Translations under genes and position numbers: made by a program | From: an uncultured Isoptericola sp. | GTDB taxonomy: Bacteria > Actinomycetota > Actinomycetes > Actinomycetales > Cellulomonadaceae | DNA length: 64,000 nucleotides | Assembly: GCA_947497265.1 (NCBI GenBank) | Contig: CANMFP010000001.1 | Span: forward strand, 496,001 to 560,000 | Direction of reading: 5' to 3' | Notes under the pieces: generated by a model | The model's database searches: none | What the model was told of the DNA's origin: nothing | The model's input: only the letters and a program-made list of their open reading frames with translations | In this document: in pieces, positions 53,298 through 63,095 of the stretch | How the letters are laid out: each line of letters opens with the position of its first letter | Position numbering within the stretch: position 1 is the first letter of the stretch

Positions 53298-55914
53298 GCA
53301 CCTCGGGGGCCACGGTGAGGCCCCCGCCCTCCGGGTCGCGGTCGACCACGACGACGTCGCCGTCGGCCACGTCCCCAGAGAGCAGGAGCCGGGCGAGCCG
53401 GTCGCCGATCTCGCGCTGCACCAGACGGCGCAGCGGTCGGGCGCCGTACGCCGGGTCGAAGCCCTCGAGCGCGAGCCACTCGCGCGCGGCCTCCGTCACC
53501 GACAGTCTGATGCGCCGGTCCGCGAGCCGCGCCGCGAAGGCCGCGACCTGCAGCTCGACGATCCGTCCCAGCTCGGTGATCGACAGCGCGTCGAAGACGA
53601 CCACGTCGTCGAGCCGGTTGAGGAACTCGGGCTTGAACGACGCCCGGACTGCCGTCAGGACGTTCTCCCGCTTGGTGGCGTCGTCCAGGGTCGGGTCCAC
53701 GAGGAACTGCGAGCCCAGGTTCGACGTCAGCACCAGGATGGTGTTGCGGAAGTCGACCGTGCGTCCCTGACCATCGGTCAGGCGACCGTCGTCGAGCACC
53801 TGGAGGAGCACGTCGAAGACCTCGGGGTGGGCCTTCTCGACCTCGTCGAGGAGCACCACGGAGTAGGGCCGACGGCGCACGGCCTCGGTGAGCTGGCCAC
53901 CCTCCTCGTAGCCGACGTATCCCGGAGGAGCACCGACCAGGCGTGCGACCGAGTGCTTCTCGCCGTACTCCGACATGTCGATACGGACCATCGCCCGCTC
54001 GTCGTCGAACAGGAAGTCCGCGAGCGACTTCGCGAGCTCCGTCTTGCCCACGCCGGTGGGGCCGAGGAACAGGAACGAACCCGTCGGCCGGTCGGGGTCG
54101 GCGACACCCGCCCGCGAGCGCCGGACGGCGTCGGAGACGGTCGCCACGGCCGACCGCTGCCCGATCAGGCGCTCGCCGATGACGTCCTCCATGCCGAGGA
54201 GCTTCTCGGACTCGCCCTGCAGCATCCGGCCGGCGGGGATGCCGGTCCAGGCCGCGACGACCTCGGCGATCTCGTCGGCGCCGACCTTGTCGGCGATCAT
54301 CGGGGCCTCCTGCGCGACATCCTCGGCCGCGGACACGGAGGCTTCGGCCTGCTCGGCCTCGGCGAGCTCGCGCTCGACGGCGGGAACCTCTCCGTACTGG
54401 ATGCGGGCGGCCCCCTCGAGGTCCCCCTCACGGAGCTTGCGCTCGGCATTCACGCGGAGCTCGTCGAGCCGGGCGCGCAGGTCACCCACGCGGTTGTGAC
54501 CGGCCTTCTCCGCCTCCCAGCGGGCGGTCAGCGCGGCGAGCTGCTCGCGCTTGTCGGCGAGGTCGGACCGGAGCCGTTCGAGACGCTCCTGCGAGGTGGC
54601 GTCGGCCGAGTTGTCGGCCTCGGAGAGCACGACCTCCTCCATCTCGAGCCGCGTGACGGCGCGCTGCAGCTCGTCGATCTCCACCGGCGAGGAGTCGAGC
54701 TCCATGCGCAGGCGAGACGCGGCCTCGTCGACCAGGTCGATGGCCTTGTCGGGGAGCTGGCGTCCGGAGACGTACCGGTCGGACAGGGTGGCGGCCGCGA
54801 CGAGCGCGGAGTCGGCGATGGTCACCTTGTGGTGGGCCTCGTACCGCTCCTTGAGCCCGCGCAGGATCGCCACGGTGTCCTCCACCGAGGGCTCGCCGAC
54901 GTACACCTGCTGGAAGCGCCGCTCCAGGGCGGGATCGGTCTCGATGTGCTCGCGGAACTCGTCCAGCGTGGTGGCGCCGACCATCCGCAGCTCGCCGCGG
55001 GCGAGCATGGGCTTGAGCATGTTGCCCGCGTCCATGGCGCCCTCCCCGCCGGCGCCGGCACCCACGACGGTGTGCAGCTCGTCGATGAAGGTGACGACCT
55101 CGCCGTCGGACGAGGCGATCTCCTCCAGGACGGCCTTGAGCCGCTCCTCGAACTCGCCGCGGTACTTCGCGCCGGCGACCATGCCGACCAGGTCGAGCGC
55201 GACGAGGCGCTTGCCCTGCAGCGACGTCGGCACGTCGCCGGCGACGATGCGCTGGGCGAGACCCTCGACGACGGCCGTCTTGCCGACGCCCGGGTCACCG
55301 ATCAGCACAGGGTTGTTCTTGGTGCGGCGGGACAGCACCTGCACCACGCGCCGGATCTCGGCGTCCCGGCCGATGACCGGGTCGAGCTTGCCGTCGCGGG
55401 CGCGCTCGGTGAGGTCGGTGCCGTACTGCTCCAGGGCCTTGTAGGTCCCCTCGGGGTTCGGGCTGGTGACCCGCGCGGAGCCGCGGACGGCGGGAAGTGC
55501 GGCGCGCAGGGCGTCGGCGGTCGCGCCGGACGCCGTCAGCGCCTGCGCGGCCGAGGACTGCCCGGCGGCGAGGGCGATGAGCAGGTGCTCGGTCGAGACG
55601 TACTCGTCGCCGAGCGCCTCGGCCTCCTGCGCGGAGGTGGTCAGGACGGACTGCATCGACCGGGACGGGGAGGGCTGGGCGACGCCCTCGCCGCTCACGG
55701 TGGGCAGGGCCACGAGCGCGGCGCGCGCCTTCTGGCCGATCTGCTGCGGGTTGGCGCCGACTGCTTCGAGGAGGCCGACGGCGACCCCGCCGGACTGCTG
55801 CAGCAGCGCCGCGAGCAGGTGGGCGGGCTCGAGCTGGGGGTTGCCCGCCGCCGACGCCGACTGCACGGCGTCGCCGATGGCCTGCTGCGACATCGTCGTG
55901 AACTTGGTGTCCAT
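53287..55914 (-). CDS. clpB: ATP-dependent disaggregase ClpB
   Basis: An 875-residue Hsp100 chaperone that works with DnaK to dissolve protein aggregates. It has the Clp N-domain (about 1-150), the first AAA domain with Walker A GDPGVGKT, the middle coiled-coil domain (about 410-520), and the second AAA domain with GPTGVGKT. The ATG at 55914 follows GGAGGATCC; an open frame upstream is leader. A perfect HAIR-type dyad lies 51 bp upstream, implying HspR control of heat-shock induction. Confidence 0.97.
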   Translation of the reverse strand: MDTKFTTMSQQAIGDAVQSASAAGNPQLEPAHLLAALLQQSGGVAVGLLEAVGANPQQIGQKARAALVALPTVSGEGVAQPSPSRSMQSVLTTSAQEAEALGDEYVSTEHLLIALAAGQSSAAQALTASGATADALRAALPAVRGSARVTSPNPEGTYKALEQYGTDLTERARDGKLDPVIGRDAEIRRVVQVLSRRTKNNPVLIGDPGVGKTAVVEGLAQRIVAGDVPTSLQGKRLVALDLVGMVAGAKYRGEFEERLKAVLEEIASSDGEVVTFIDELHTVVGAGAGGEGAMDAGNMLKPMLARGELRMVGATTLDEFREHIETDPALERRFQQVYVGEPSVEDTVAILRGLKERYEAHHKVTIADSALVAAATLSDRYVSGRQLPDKAIDLVDEAASRLRMELDSSPVEIDELQRAVTRLEMEEVVLSEADNSADATSQERLERLRSDLADKREQLAALTARWEAEKAGHNRVGDLRARLDELRVNAERKLREGDLEGAARIQYGEVPAVERELAEAEQAEASVSAAEDVAQEAPMIADKVGADEIAEVVAAWTGIPAGRMLQGESEKLLGMEDVIGERLIGQRSAVATVSDAVRRSRAGVADPDRPTGSFLFLGPTGVGKTELAKSLADFLFDDERAMVRIDMSEYGEKHSVARLVGAPPGYVGYEEGGQLTEAVRRRPYSVVLLDEVEKAHPEVFDVLLQVLDDGRLTDGQGRTVDFRNTILVLTSNLGSQFLVDPTLDDATKRENVLTAVRASFKPEFLNRLDDVVVFDALSITELGRIVELQVAAFAARLADRRIRLSVTEAAREWLALEGFDPAYGARPLRRLVQREIGDRLARLLLSGDVADGDVVVVDRDPEGGGLTVAPEVLNA

Positions 55915-55964
55915 GGATCCTCCGTGTCCGCTCCTGGGTGCTGCGAGGTTCAACGTCTACGAAG

Positions 55965-55983
55965 TTGAGTCTAATCCACTCAA
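55965..55983. promoter_or_regulatory. HAIR element, HspR operator of clpB
   Basis: TTGAGT-N7-ACTCAA matches the HspR-associated inverted repeat (CTTGAGT-N7-ACTCAAG) except for its outermost bases, here G and C. A minus-strand -10 TAGACT (55968-55973) lies inside it, so HspR binding would block clpB transcription. Confidence 0.92.
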
Positions 55984-56070
55984 CCTTGTGGTGCACGTGC
56001 CGCACGACGCCCCCGGGACGATCTGCCGCCAGCGCGTGCCACCGCCGCTCCCGTGGGCGATGCTGGACGG

Positions 56071-57054
56071 GTGCAGACACCCACCCGAGGCCGAGGCCGC
56101 CTCCGCACCGCCGTCGTCGCCCTGCTCGCCGCCGTCGGGCTGTTCGCCCTCGCCGGCTGCATGAAGGTCGACATGGACATGACCCTGTCGGACGACGACA
56201 CCGTCTCGGGCTCACTGACCATGGCCTTCTCCGACGAGCTCGCCAGCACCATGGGCATGGACCCGCAGGAGCTCTGGGACCAGGCCGGCGGCGAGATCGC
56301 CAGCGACCTGCCGGAGGGTGCGACCCAGGAGCCGTACGCGGACGGCGAGTACACCGGCACCACGATGACCTTCAGCGACATGCCGATCGACGAGCTCTCG
56401 GGCGCCGGCACCGACGAGCTGTCCATCACCCGTGAGGGCGACGAGTACGTCGTCCAGGGCACCATGGACATGAGCGACGACACCGGACAGCTCGAGTCCC
56501 TGCCGGGCGGCGTCGCAGAGAGCTTCGACGTCCGGCTGGCCGTCACGTTCCCGGGCGAGGTCACCGACACGAACGGCACCGTGGACGGCAGCACCGTCGA
56601 GTGGCGGCCCGCGATGGGCGAGAGCACCGAGATCTACGCTCGCGGGGAGGCCAGCGGCGGCGTCCTCGGCGGCGGGTTCCCGTGGTGGATCGTAGGCGTC
56701 GTCGTGGGTCTGGCTGTGATCGCGCTCGTGGTCGTCCTCATCGTGCGCAACAACCGCCGTCCCGGTGCCGGCACCGCGGCACCCGGCACCGCGACACCTG
56801 GGACCGCCCAGCCCGGCGGGGCCACTCAGCATGGCGGGGCGCAGGCGCCGAACCCGTACATGCCCGGCGGCACGCCGCCCCAGCCCGGTTCGCCGCTCAG
56901 CCAGCCGCCCGTGGCCACGCCGGCACAGCCGCCGGTCGCTTCCCCGCAGCCGCCGGCGGAGCCGCCGCACCCGGCCTCCGAGCCGCCGCAGGCTCCCCGC
57001 GGCGCACCGGAGGAGCCGGGCGAGCCGGGCGAGCGCCCTGACCCGCCGCGCTGA
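56071..57054 (+). CDS. LppM-family lipoprotein
   Basis: A 327-residue protein of the LppM (DUF3153) type: signal peptide with lipobox LAGC near residue 30, a beta-rich domain, one C-terminal helix (WWIVGVVVGLAVIALVVVLIV) and a long Pro/Gly/Ala-rich tail, presumably cytoplasmic. The start is the GTG at 56071, with GATGCT 6 nt upstream and no Shine-Dalgarno. It is divergent from clpB. LppM is implicated in host interaction in mycobacteria, but its role here is unknown. Confidence 0.82.
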   Translation: MQTPTRGRGRLRTAVVALLAAVGLFALAGCMKVDMDMTLSDDDTVSGSLTMAFSDELASTMGMDPQELWDQAGGEIASDLPEGATQEPYADGEYTGTTMTFSDMPIDELSGAGTDELSITREGDEYVVQGTMDMSDDTGQLESLPGGVAESFDVRLAVTFPGEVTDTNGTVDGSTVEWRPAMGESTEIYARGEASGGVLGGGFPWWIVGVVVGLAVIALVVVLIVRNNRRPGAGTAAPGTATPGTAQPGGATQHGGAQAPNPYMPGGTPPQPGSPLSQPPVATPAQPPVASPQPPAEPPHPASEPPQAPRGAPEEPGEPGERPDPPR

Positions 57055-57068
57055 GTAGGCTCGGCCGG

Positions 57069-58046
57069 ATGATGCCCGCAACCGGCCCGACCGCAGCAAC
57101 CCCGGAACCGGCCGCCTGGCACCCCGACCTGCTGGGCGACGGTTTCGAGGCGCGCACGCTGTCGCTGCCCGACGGCGCCGAGGCCACCCTCGTGCGGTAC
57201 ACGCCCCCGGTGGCACCCGGGGGTCACCCGGCGCGGGTGGCCGTGCTGGCGGTGCACGGGTTCGTGGACTACTTCTTCCACCCGCACGTGGCCCGCGCGC
57301 TCGCCGCCGGAGGGTACGCGTTCTACGCCGTGGACCTGCGCGGGCACGGACGCTCCTGGGACGCCCACGCGGCGGCGGGCCGCGACCCGAACCAGGTGCC
57401 GGACATCGCCGTCTACGCCCAGGACCTGGACGCGGCCGCCGCCGCCGTGCGGGAGGCGGGGCACGAGCGGCTCGTCGTGCTCGGCCACTCCACGGGCGGT
57501 CTGGTCGCCCCGCTGTGGGCCGCCGCCCGGCCCGGCCGAGCGGACGCCCTGGTGCTCAACAGCCCGTGGTTCCGGCTCAACAAGCCCCGCCTCACGCGGT
57601 GGGCGGCGACGGCGATGGTGGAGACGGTCGCTCCCGTGGCGCCCCGGACCGTCGTGAGCCACCTGGTCGCGGACTACGCCCGCGCCCTGCACGCGGCGCA
57701 CGGCGGCGAGTGGGAGTTCGACCCCGCCTGGAAGTGGCACGAACCCTTCGCCGTGCGGGCGGCGTGGCTGCGCTCCGTGCTGCGGTCCCAGCGGCGGCTC
57801 GCCCGCGGCCTGGGCCTGGAGGTCCCGGTGCTGGTGCTCGCCTCCGACCGGTCCAGCCGCGACGAGCACCTGACGACCGACAGCGTGCTGGACGTGGAGC
57901 ACATGCGGTCGGTCGCACCGGCGCTCGGCGACGACGTCAGCCATATGACGATCCGCAGCGGCGCCCACGACCTGGCGCTCTCCCCCGCTCCGGCCCGCGA
58001 CGAGTTCCTGGGCGCCGTCGTCGATTGGCTCGACGCGTCCGTCTGA
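57069..58046 (+). CDS. Alpha/beta hydrolase, serine aminopeptidase/lysophospholipase-like
   Basis: A 325-residue alpha/beta-hydrolase with oxyanion-hole HGF, nucleophile Ser in GHSTGG, and catalytic His in GAHDLALS. The block AVDLRGHGRSW and the helical lid resemble the Hydrolase_4 (monoacylglycerol lipase/lysophospholipase) group. The ATG at 57069 has TAGGCT 7 nt upstream and no Shine-Dalgarno. Confidence 0.9.
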   Translation: MMPATGPTAATPEPAAWHPDLLGDGFEARTLSLPDGAEATLVRYTPPVAPGGHPARVAVLAVHGFVDYFFHPHVARALAAGGYAFYAVDLRGHGRSWDAHAAAGRDPNQVPDIAVYAQDLDAAAAAVREAGHERLVVLGHSTGGLVAPLWAAARPGRADALVLNSPWFRLNKPRLTRWAATAMVETVAPVAPRTVVSHLVADYARALHAAHGGEWEFDPAWKWHEPFAVRAAWLRSVLRSQRRLARGLGLEVPVLVLASDRSSRDEHLTTDSVLDVEHMRSVAPALGDDVSHMTIRSGAHDLALSPAPARDEFLGAVVDWLDASV

Positions 58047-58113
58047 GCGCGGCTCGCCGTCATGTCCGATTCCCGCTAGCCCTGCGCCGCTGCCACGCGC
58101 GAGGATGGGTCTC

Positions 58114-59646
58114 GTGACCATCCAGACCGCACCGGACCCGGTGTTCGCCGAGCGCTACCGAGCGATCGCCGCACGCGACGTCCGGTTCGACGGCCAGTTC
58201 TTCACCGCCGTGCACACCACGGGCATCTACTGCCGCCCCTCCTGCCCGGCCCGCACGCCGCGCCCCGAGAACGTCTCCTTCTACCTCACGAGCGCCGCCG
58301 CGCACGGCGCCGGGTACCGCGCCTGCAAGCGCTGCCTGCCGGAGGCCACGCCCGGCACCCCGGCCTGGGACCTGCGCGGTGACCTCGCGGGCCGCGCCAT
58401 GCGGCTCGTCGCCGACGGCGTCGTGGACCGCGAAGGCGTCGACGGCCTGGCCGCGCGCCTCGGGTACAGCCCTCGGCACGTGTCCCGGGTGCTGCGGGAG
58501 GATCTCGGCGCCGCACCCCTCACCCTCGCACGGGCGCACCGCGCGCAGACCGCCCGCACGCTGCTGACCAGCACCGACCTTCCCGTCGCGGACGTGGCGT
58601 TCGCCGCCGGGTTCGGCAGCATCCGCCAGCTCAACGACACCGTCCGGGAGATCTTCGCGACCACGCCCACGGAGCTCCGGGCGCGTCGCGCCGGCGCCGC
58701 CCTCGCGTCCGCCCGGACCGCACCGGAGACCGCCGACCGCGTGCGCCTGCACGTCACGCTGCCCGTGCGGGAACCCTTCGACGCCGCCGGGACCGTCGCC
58801 TACCTGGGGGCGCGCGCCGTCGAGGGCGTCGAGACCGCCACGACCGACGGCCCCGAGGTCACCTACGCCCGCACGCTCCTGCTCCCCCACGGACCGGGAG
58901 CCGTGCACGTGAGCGCCGGCGCCGCCGTCGGCCCCGGACGGGTGGCGCTGCGCCTTGAGCTCGCGTCCCTGCAGGACGTCGCCACCGCCGTCGCCCGCGT
59001 GCGGCGCCTGCTCGACCTCGACGCCGACCCGGTCGCCGTGGACACCGCACTCGGCGCCGACCCCGCGCTCGCCGCGAGCGTCGCCGCGACGCCGGGCACC
59101 CGCGTCCCGGGAGCCGCCGACCCGCACGAGCTGGTGGTGCGCGCCATCGTCGGCCAGCAGATCTCCGTCGCGGCCGCCCGCACCCACCTCGGCCGTCTCG
59201 CCGCGGCGGCCGGCACGCCGTACGACTCCGGGTTCGCCGGCCTGACGCGGCTGTTCCCCACGGCGGGACAGGTCGCCGACGACGACGGCACCCACCTCGC
59301 GCTGCCCACCCGCCAACGGCAGACGGTCACCGCCACCGCCCGCGCGCTGGCCGACGGCACACTCGACGTCGACGTCGGCGCCGACGCCGCCACCCTGCGC
59401 ACCGACCTGGAGACCCGCCCCGGGATCGGCCCCTGGACGTCCGGGTACGTCGCGCTACGCGTGCTGGGACATCCCGACACCTGGCTCACCGGCGACGTGG
59501 CGCTGCGGGCCGGCGCCCGCGCCCTCGGGCTGCCCGACGACCACCGCGCGCTCGCCGAGCGCGCCGACTCCTGGGCGCCCTGGCGCTCCTACGCCGCCCG
59601 GCACGTCTGGCGTGCCGCCGCCCCGATCGGAAGGACCCTCGCATGA
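58114..59646 (+). CDS. Ada-AlkA fusion: methylation-responsive regulator and 3-methyladenine glycosylase
   Basis: A 510-residue fusion of the Ada N-terminal Zn domain (C40, C44, C71, C74, with C40 the expected methyl acceptor), an AraC-type HTH (about 90-190), and an AlkA DNA glycosylase (about 210-500) with the helix-hairpin-helix RPGIGPWTSGYVALR and the catalytic Asp in TGDVALR. It senses methyl phosphotriesters and excises alkylated bases. The GTG at 58114 is preferred because GAGGAT is 7 nt upstream. The stop overlaps the ogt ATG. Confidence 0.95.
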   Translation: MTIQTAPDPVFAERYRAIAARDVRFDGQFFTAVHTTGIYCRPSCPARTPRPENVSFYLTSAAAHGAGYRACKRCLPEATPGTPAWDLRGDLAGRAMRLVADGVVDREGVDGLAARLGYSPRHVSRVLREDLGAAPLTLARAHRAQTARTLLTSTDLPVADVAFAAGFGSIRQLNDTVREIFATTPTELRARRAGAALASARTAPETADRVRLHVTLPVREPFDAAGTVAYLGARAVEGVETATTDGPEVTYARTLLLPHGPGAVHVSAGAAVGPGRVALRLELASLQDVATAVARVRRLLDLDADPVAVDTALGADPALAASVAATPGTRVPGAADPHELVVRAIVGQQISVAAARTHLGRLAAAAGTPYDSGFAGLTRLFPTAGQVADDDGTHLALPTRQRQTVTATARALADGTLDVDVGADAATLRTDLETRPGIGPWTSGYVALRVLGHPDTWLTGDVALRAGARALGLPDDHRALAERADSWAPWRSYAARHVWRAAAPIGRTLA

Positions 59647-60158
59647 CCGCCTCGACCACCCTCGACACGCCCGACGGCCCGTTCACGATCGTCGCCGACG
59701 ACGGCGTCGTGCTCGCCTCCGGCTGGACCGACGACGTCGCGTCACTGCTCGCGCTGATCCACCCCGGCCTGCTGCCGGGCGGCGCGGACGTCCCCGCCGT
59801 GGCCGAGTCGGCCCCTGAGGTGGCGGGCCCCGCCACGGCGGTGCGTGCCTACTACACCGGCAACCCGACCGCCGTCGGGCAGGTGCCCGTGCGGCAACGC
59901 TCCGGCCCCTTCCGCCAGCACGCGTGGGAGGTGCTGCGCACCGTGCCCGCCGGCGCCCCGCTCACCTACACCGAGTACGCCGACCGGGCGGGACGGCCCG
60001 CAGCCGTGCGCGCCGCCGCCGGGGCGTGCGCCCGCAACGCCGCCGCCCTGTTCGTGCCGTGCCACCGCGTGCTGCGCAGCGACGGGACGCTCGGCGGCTT
60101 CCGCTACGGGCTGCCCGTCAAGGAGGCGCTGCTCGCCCGCGAGCGCGCGTCGGCCTGA
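59643..60158 (+). CDS. ogt: Methylated-DNA-protein-cysteine methyltransferase
   Basis: A 171-residue O6-alkylguanine-DNA alkyltransferase with the acceptor Cys140 in VPCHRVLRSDG and the DNA-binding helix VRAAAGACARN. It overlaps the ada-alkA stop by 4 nt; together they handle N- and O-alkylation damage. It ends 4 bp before the convergent P-type ATPase stop. Confidence 0.96.
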   Translation: MTASTTLDTPDGPFTIVADDGVVLASGWTDDVASLLALIHPGLLPGGADVPAVAESAPEVAGPATAVRAYYTGNPTAVGQVPVRQRSGPFRQHAWEVLRTVPAGAPLTYTEYADRAGRPAAVRAAAGACARNAAALFVPCHRVLRSDGTLGGFRYGLPVKEALLARERASA

Positions 60159-60162
60159 CCGC

Positions 60163-62130
60163 TCAGCGGTCCGGGGGCGGCTCCGCAGCGGGCTCGGCAT
60201 CGACCTGGGCGGGACCGGCCGCCGGGCCGGAGCGGACGCGCGGCGCCCGCTCCGATGAGGGGCGACCGGGCGACGTCGCCGTCCGGGCCTCGTCCCGTCC
60301 CGGCCGCGTGGCCAGGAGTGCCCACAGGATGCAGGCCAGGTCGACCACCTCCTGCAGCCAGGCGCCCGCCAGCGCGGGAAGCCGCCCCCCGGCCGCCACG
60401 ACCATGAGCACCGCCGACAGACCGATCCCGATCCCGATGGCCTGCCACGCCACGCGCACGGTACGCCGTCCGATCCGGACCGCGGTGACCGTGCGCGCAA
60501 GATCGTCGTGCACGGCCACCGCGTCGGCCGACTCCGTCGCTGCCGTCGAACCTCGCGCCCCCATGGCCATCCCGACGTCGGCCACGGCGAGCACCGGGGC
60601 ATCGTTCACCCCGTCCCCCACCATCATCACCGGGCGGTCCCGCAGACGGCGCACGGCCTCGACCTTGTCCTGCGGGAGCAGCCCGGCCCGCACGTCGTCG
60701 ATGCCCACCTGCTCCGCGACGTGCTGGGCGGTCGCCTCGGCGTCCCCGGTGAGCATCACGGTCGTGCTGACACCTGCGCCGTGGAGAGCGTCGAGGGTGT
60801 CTCGCGCCTCGGGCCGGATCTCGTCCGAGAGGAGCACCGTCCCCGCATACGCATCGTCGATCCCCACGTGGACAGCGATCTGCCCCGCGCCCGGAGGCAC
60901 GGCATGACGGGACGGATCGTCACCGACGTAGGCGAGCTTGCCCACGGCGACGGTGTGCCCACCGATCGTCGCGCGCGCACCACGCGCGGTCTCCTCCACG
61001 ACGTCCCGGGCAGTCGGCAGATCGGTCCCGCGCTCATGGGCAGCGTGCACGATCGCGGTCGCCAGCGCATGGACCGAGTGCTGCTCGACGGAGGCTGCGA
61101 GCGCGAGCAGCTCCTCCGCGTCCCGACCCGGTGCCGGCAGCACCTGCGCCACCACGGGCGCTCCACGGGTGATCGTCCCCGTCTTGTCCAGGGCCACCGT
61201 GCGCACCCGGGACAGCACCTCGAGAGTGGCCCCGGACTTGACGATGATCCCGTTCGACGCAGCACGCGACATCCCGGACATGAACGCCACGGGTGCCGCG
61301 ATGATCAAGGGGCAGGGGGTCGCGACCACGAGCACCTCCGCGAACCGGGTAGCCTCACCGCTGAGCGCCCAGGCCCCGGCAGCGAGGAGGAGCGCAGCCA
61401 CCGTGAAGGGCACCGCCACGCGGTCCGCGAGGCGGACGAACGGCGCCCTGGACTCCTGTGCCTGCTTCACCAGCTGGACGATCGCCTGGTACTGCGAGGT
61501 CGCCGCGGTCGCCGTCGCGCGCACCCGCACCGCGCCCGAGCCGGTCACCGAGCCCGAGAGCACCAGGTCCCCGCGCCGACGTTCGACCGGCAGCGACTCC
61601 CCAGTCAGCGAGGACTCGTCGAACGTCGCAGCCTCGGAGAGCAGGTCCCCGTCCACCGGGACGACCTCCCCCGGCCGCACCCACACCTCGTCCCCCGGCC
61701 GGATCTCCCCGACGGGCACCTCCTCGAGCCGTCCGCCGGTCCCCGCACGGTGAGCCACGCGAGGCTCTCGGGCGAGCAGGCTCGTCAGCTCGCGGCGTGC
61801 ACGCCTGTTCGCGGAGGACTCGAGGGCCTCCCCGCCGGAGAGCATGAGGCACACGACCAGCGCCGCCCAGTACTCGCCGACCAGCACCGTCGAGGTGATC
61901 GACAAGACGGCCAGGACGTCGACGCCGTAGGAGCCCGCCCGGAGCTCCATGACCATCCGGCGGCCTCTCACCGCGACCAGGACGAAGGCGAAGACGGAGA
62001 CGACGACCTGCGCCGACCAGCCAGGGCCGAAGGCCTCGAGCACACCACCGACGCCTCCCGTCGCCATCGTGGCCACGACCCACGGGTTGCGGCGTAGTGC
62101 CCGCGTGACACGTTCGCCCTGCGTTTCCAT
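60163..62130 (-). CDS. Heavy-metal P1B-type ATPase with TPC metal motif
   Basis: A 655-residue P-type ATPase without an N-terminal metal-binding domain. It has TGES (176-179), DKTGT with the phosphorylated D315, and GDGVNDAP. The metal-site motif in the transport helix is TPC (271-273) in place of the CPC or SPC of Cu, Zn and Co pumps, and the HP dipeptide usual in the nucleotide domain is replaced by HA (354-355). The transported metal cannot be deduced. The 219 bp upstream hold no gene but contain two copies of GGTGGGGAC. Confidence 0.9.
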   Translation of the reverse strand: METQGERVTRALRRNPWVVATMATGGVGGVLEAFGPGWSAQVVVSVFAFVLVAVRGRRMVMELRAGSYGVDVLAVLSITSTVLVGEYWAALVVCLMLSGGEALESSANRRARRELTSLLAREPRVAHRAGTGGRLEEVPVGEIRPGDEVWVRPGEVVPVDGDLLSEAATFDESSLTGESLPVERRRGDLVLSGSVTGSGAVRVRATATAATSQYQAIVQLVKQAQESRAPFVRLADRVAVPFTVAALLLAAGAWALSGEATRFAEVLVVATPCPLIIAAPVAFMSGMSRAASNGIIVKSGATLEVLSRVRTVALDKTGTITRGAPVVAQVLPAPGRDAEELLALAASVEQHSVHALATAIVHAAHERGTDLPTARDVVEETARGARATIGGHTVAVGKLAYVGDDPSRHAVPPGAGQIAVHVGIDDAYAGTVLLSDEIRPEARDTLDALHGAGVSTTVMLTGDAEATAQHVAEQVGIDDVRAGLLPQDKVEAVRRLRDRPVMMVGDGVNDAPVLAVADVGMAMGARGSTAATESADAVAVHDDLARTVTAVRIGRRTVRVAWQAIGIGIGLSAVLMVVAAGGRLPALAGAWLQEVVDLACILWALLATRPGRDEARTATSPGRPSSERAPRVRSGPAAGPAQVDAEPAAEPPPDR

Positions 62131-62349
62131 CGATCGACCACCTCTACGCGCCTCGGCGGGCGCTGACGCCAGGCCACGGCGTTCGCCGCGTCCCCACCAT
62201 GGTGCGCACCAGCGTCGGTGGCAGGCCAGAGGCGAAGGTCCCCACCACTGCGACCCATCAGACCCGGCCGGAGCTCGTCCCGCAACGGGAGTCGGGCACG
62301 AGCGGGAGGTACGCACGACCTGTGCGGGCCGCGTGGCCCGGGCGGCCGG

Positions 62350-62757
62350 TCAGTGCTGCTGGGGCCGCCCGGCGGGATCGTCGTCCGCGTCGTCGTCGTC
62401 GGCGTCGTCGTCGGGCATCTCGTTCGGGTAGAGCGCCGCCTCGTCCACCTTGCCCGTGCGGAATCCCGCGCGGCTGAGCAGGTGGGCCGCGACCGGTGCC
62501 GTCGCCAGCTGGAACACCGCCACCAGCACGAGCATGGAGACCGCCGACCAGCTGCGCACCCGCAGGGCGAGGGCCAGGAGGAGCAGGAGCAGCCCGAGCA
62601 CCTGCGGCTTGGTCACGACGTGCATCCGGTCGAGCAACGTCGGGAACCGCAGGACGCCGACGCCGGCTGCGAACGTCAGGAAGGCGCCGACCAGGAGGCA
62701 CAGCGCCGCCACGACGTCCATGATCGTCGTCCACGTGCTGGCGTCGACCTCGGTCAT
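62350..62757 (-). CDS. mnhG: Mrp Na+/H+ antiporter subunit G
   Basis: A 135-residue MnhG/PhaG subunit with three helices (FLTFAAGVGVLRFPTLLDRMHVVTKP block) and an unusual Asp-rich C-terminal tail (DDDADDDDADDD) following the last helix. It overlaps mnhF by 4 nt and is the last gene of the leftward mnh operon. Confidence 0.93.
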   Translation of the reverse strand: MTEVDASTWTTIMDVVAALCLLVGAFLTFAAGVGVLRFPTLLDRMHVVTKPQVLGLLLLLLALALRVRSWSAVSMLVLVAVFQLATAPVAAHLLSRAGFRTGKVDEAALYPNEMPDDDADDDDADDDPAGRPQQH

Positions 62758-63095
62758 GAGCGCCCCTCCTCGTCGGCCGGGCCGGTCTCGCGAGGCGCAC
62801 CGGCCTCGGGCGGCGGGTCCCAGGCGGACTGGTCAGCCTGTGCAGCACGGGCGCCGAACCGGGAGATGACCACCGAGCCGACGAATCCCACCAGGGAGAA
62901 CGCCAGCAGGATCGGCACCGTCTCGGTGCGGCGCGACCAGACCGCCTCGATGGCGATCGCGCACACCAGGCTCGCCGTGAACAGGTCCAGCCCGAGGGCC
63001 CGGTCGAGCATGGTGGGGCCACGCTCCATGCGCACCAGCGCCATCAGGGCGGCGCAGGTGACCAGCACCGCCGCGATCACGACGACCACGATCAT
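62754..63095 (-). CDS. mnhF: Mrp Na+/H+ antiporter subunit F
   Basis: A 113-residue subunit with three helices and the conserved RMERGPTMLDRALGLDLFTA block, followed by a hydrophilic Pro/Glu-rich tail longer than usual. It overlaps the mnhE stop and mnhG start. Confidence 0.93.
   Translation of the reverse strand: MIVVVVIAAVLVTCAALMALVRMERGPTMLDRALGLDLFTASLVCAIAIEAVWSRRTETVPILLAFSLVGFVGSVVISRFGARAAQADQSAWDPPPEAGAPRETGPADEEGRS

Noticed and set aside
53287..53330. Missing terminator between the response-regulator gene and clpB
   Set aside because: The two genes overlap by 11 bp at their ends; short convergent overlaps also occur at crtEb and at the HAD/ATPase pair, so this is normal for the region.
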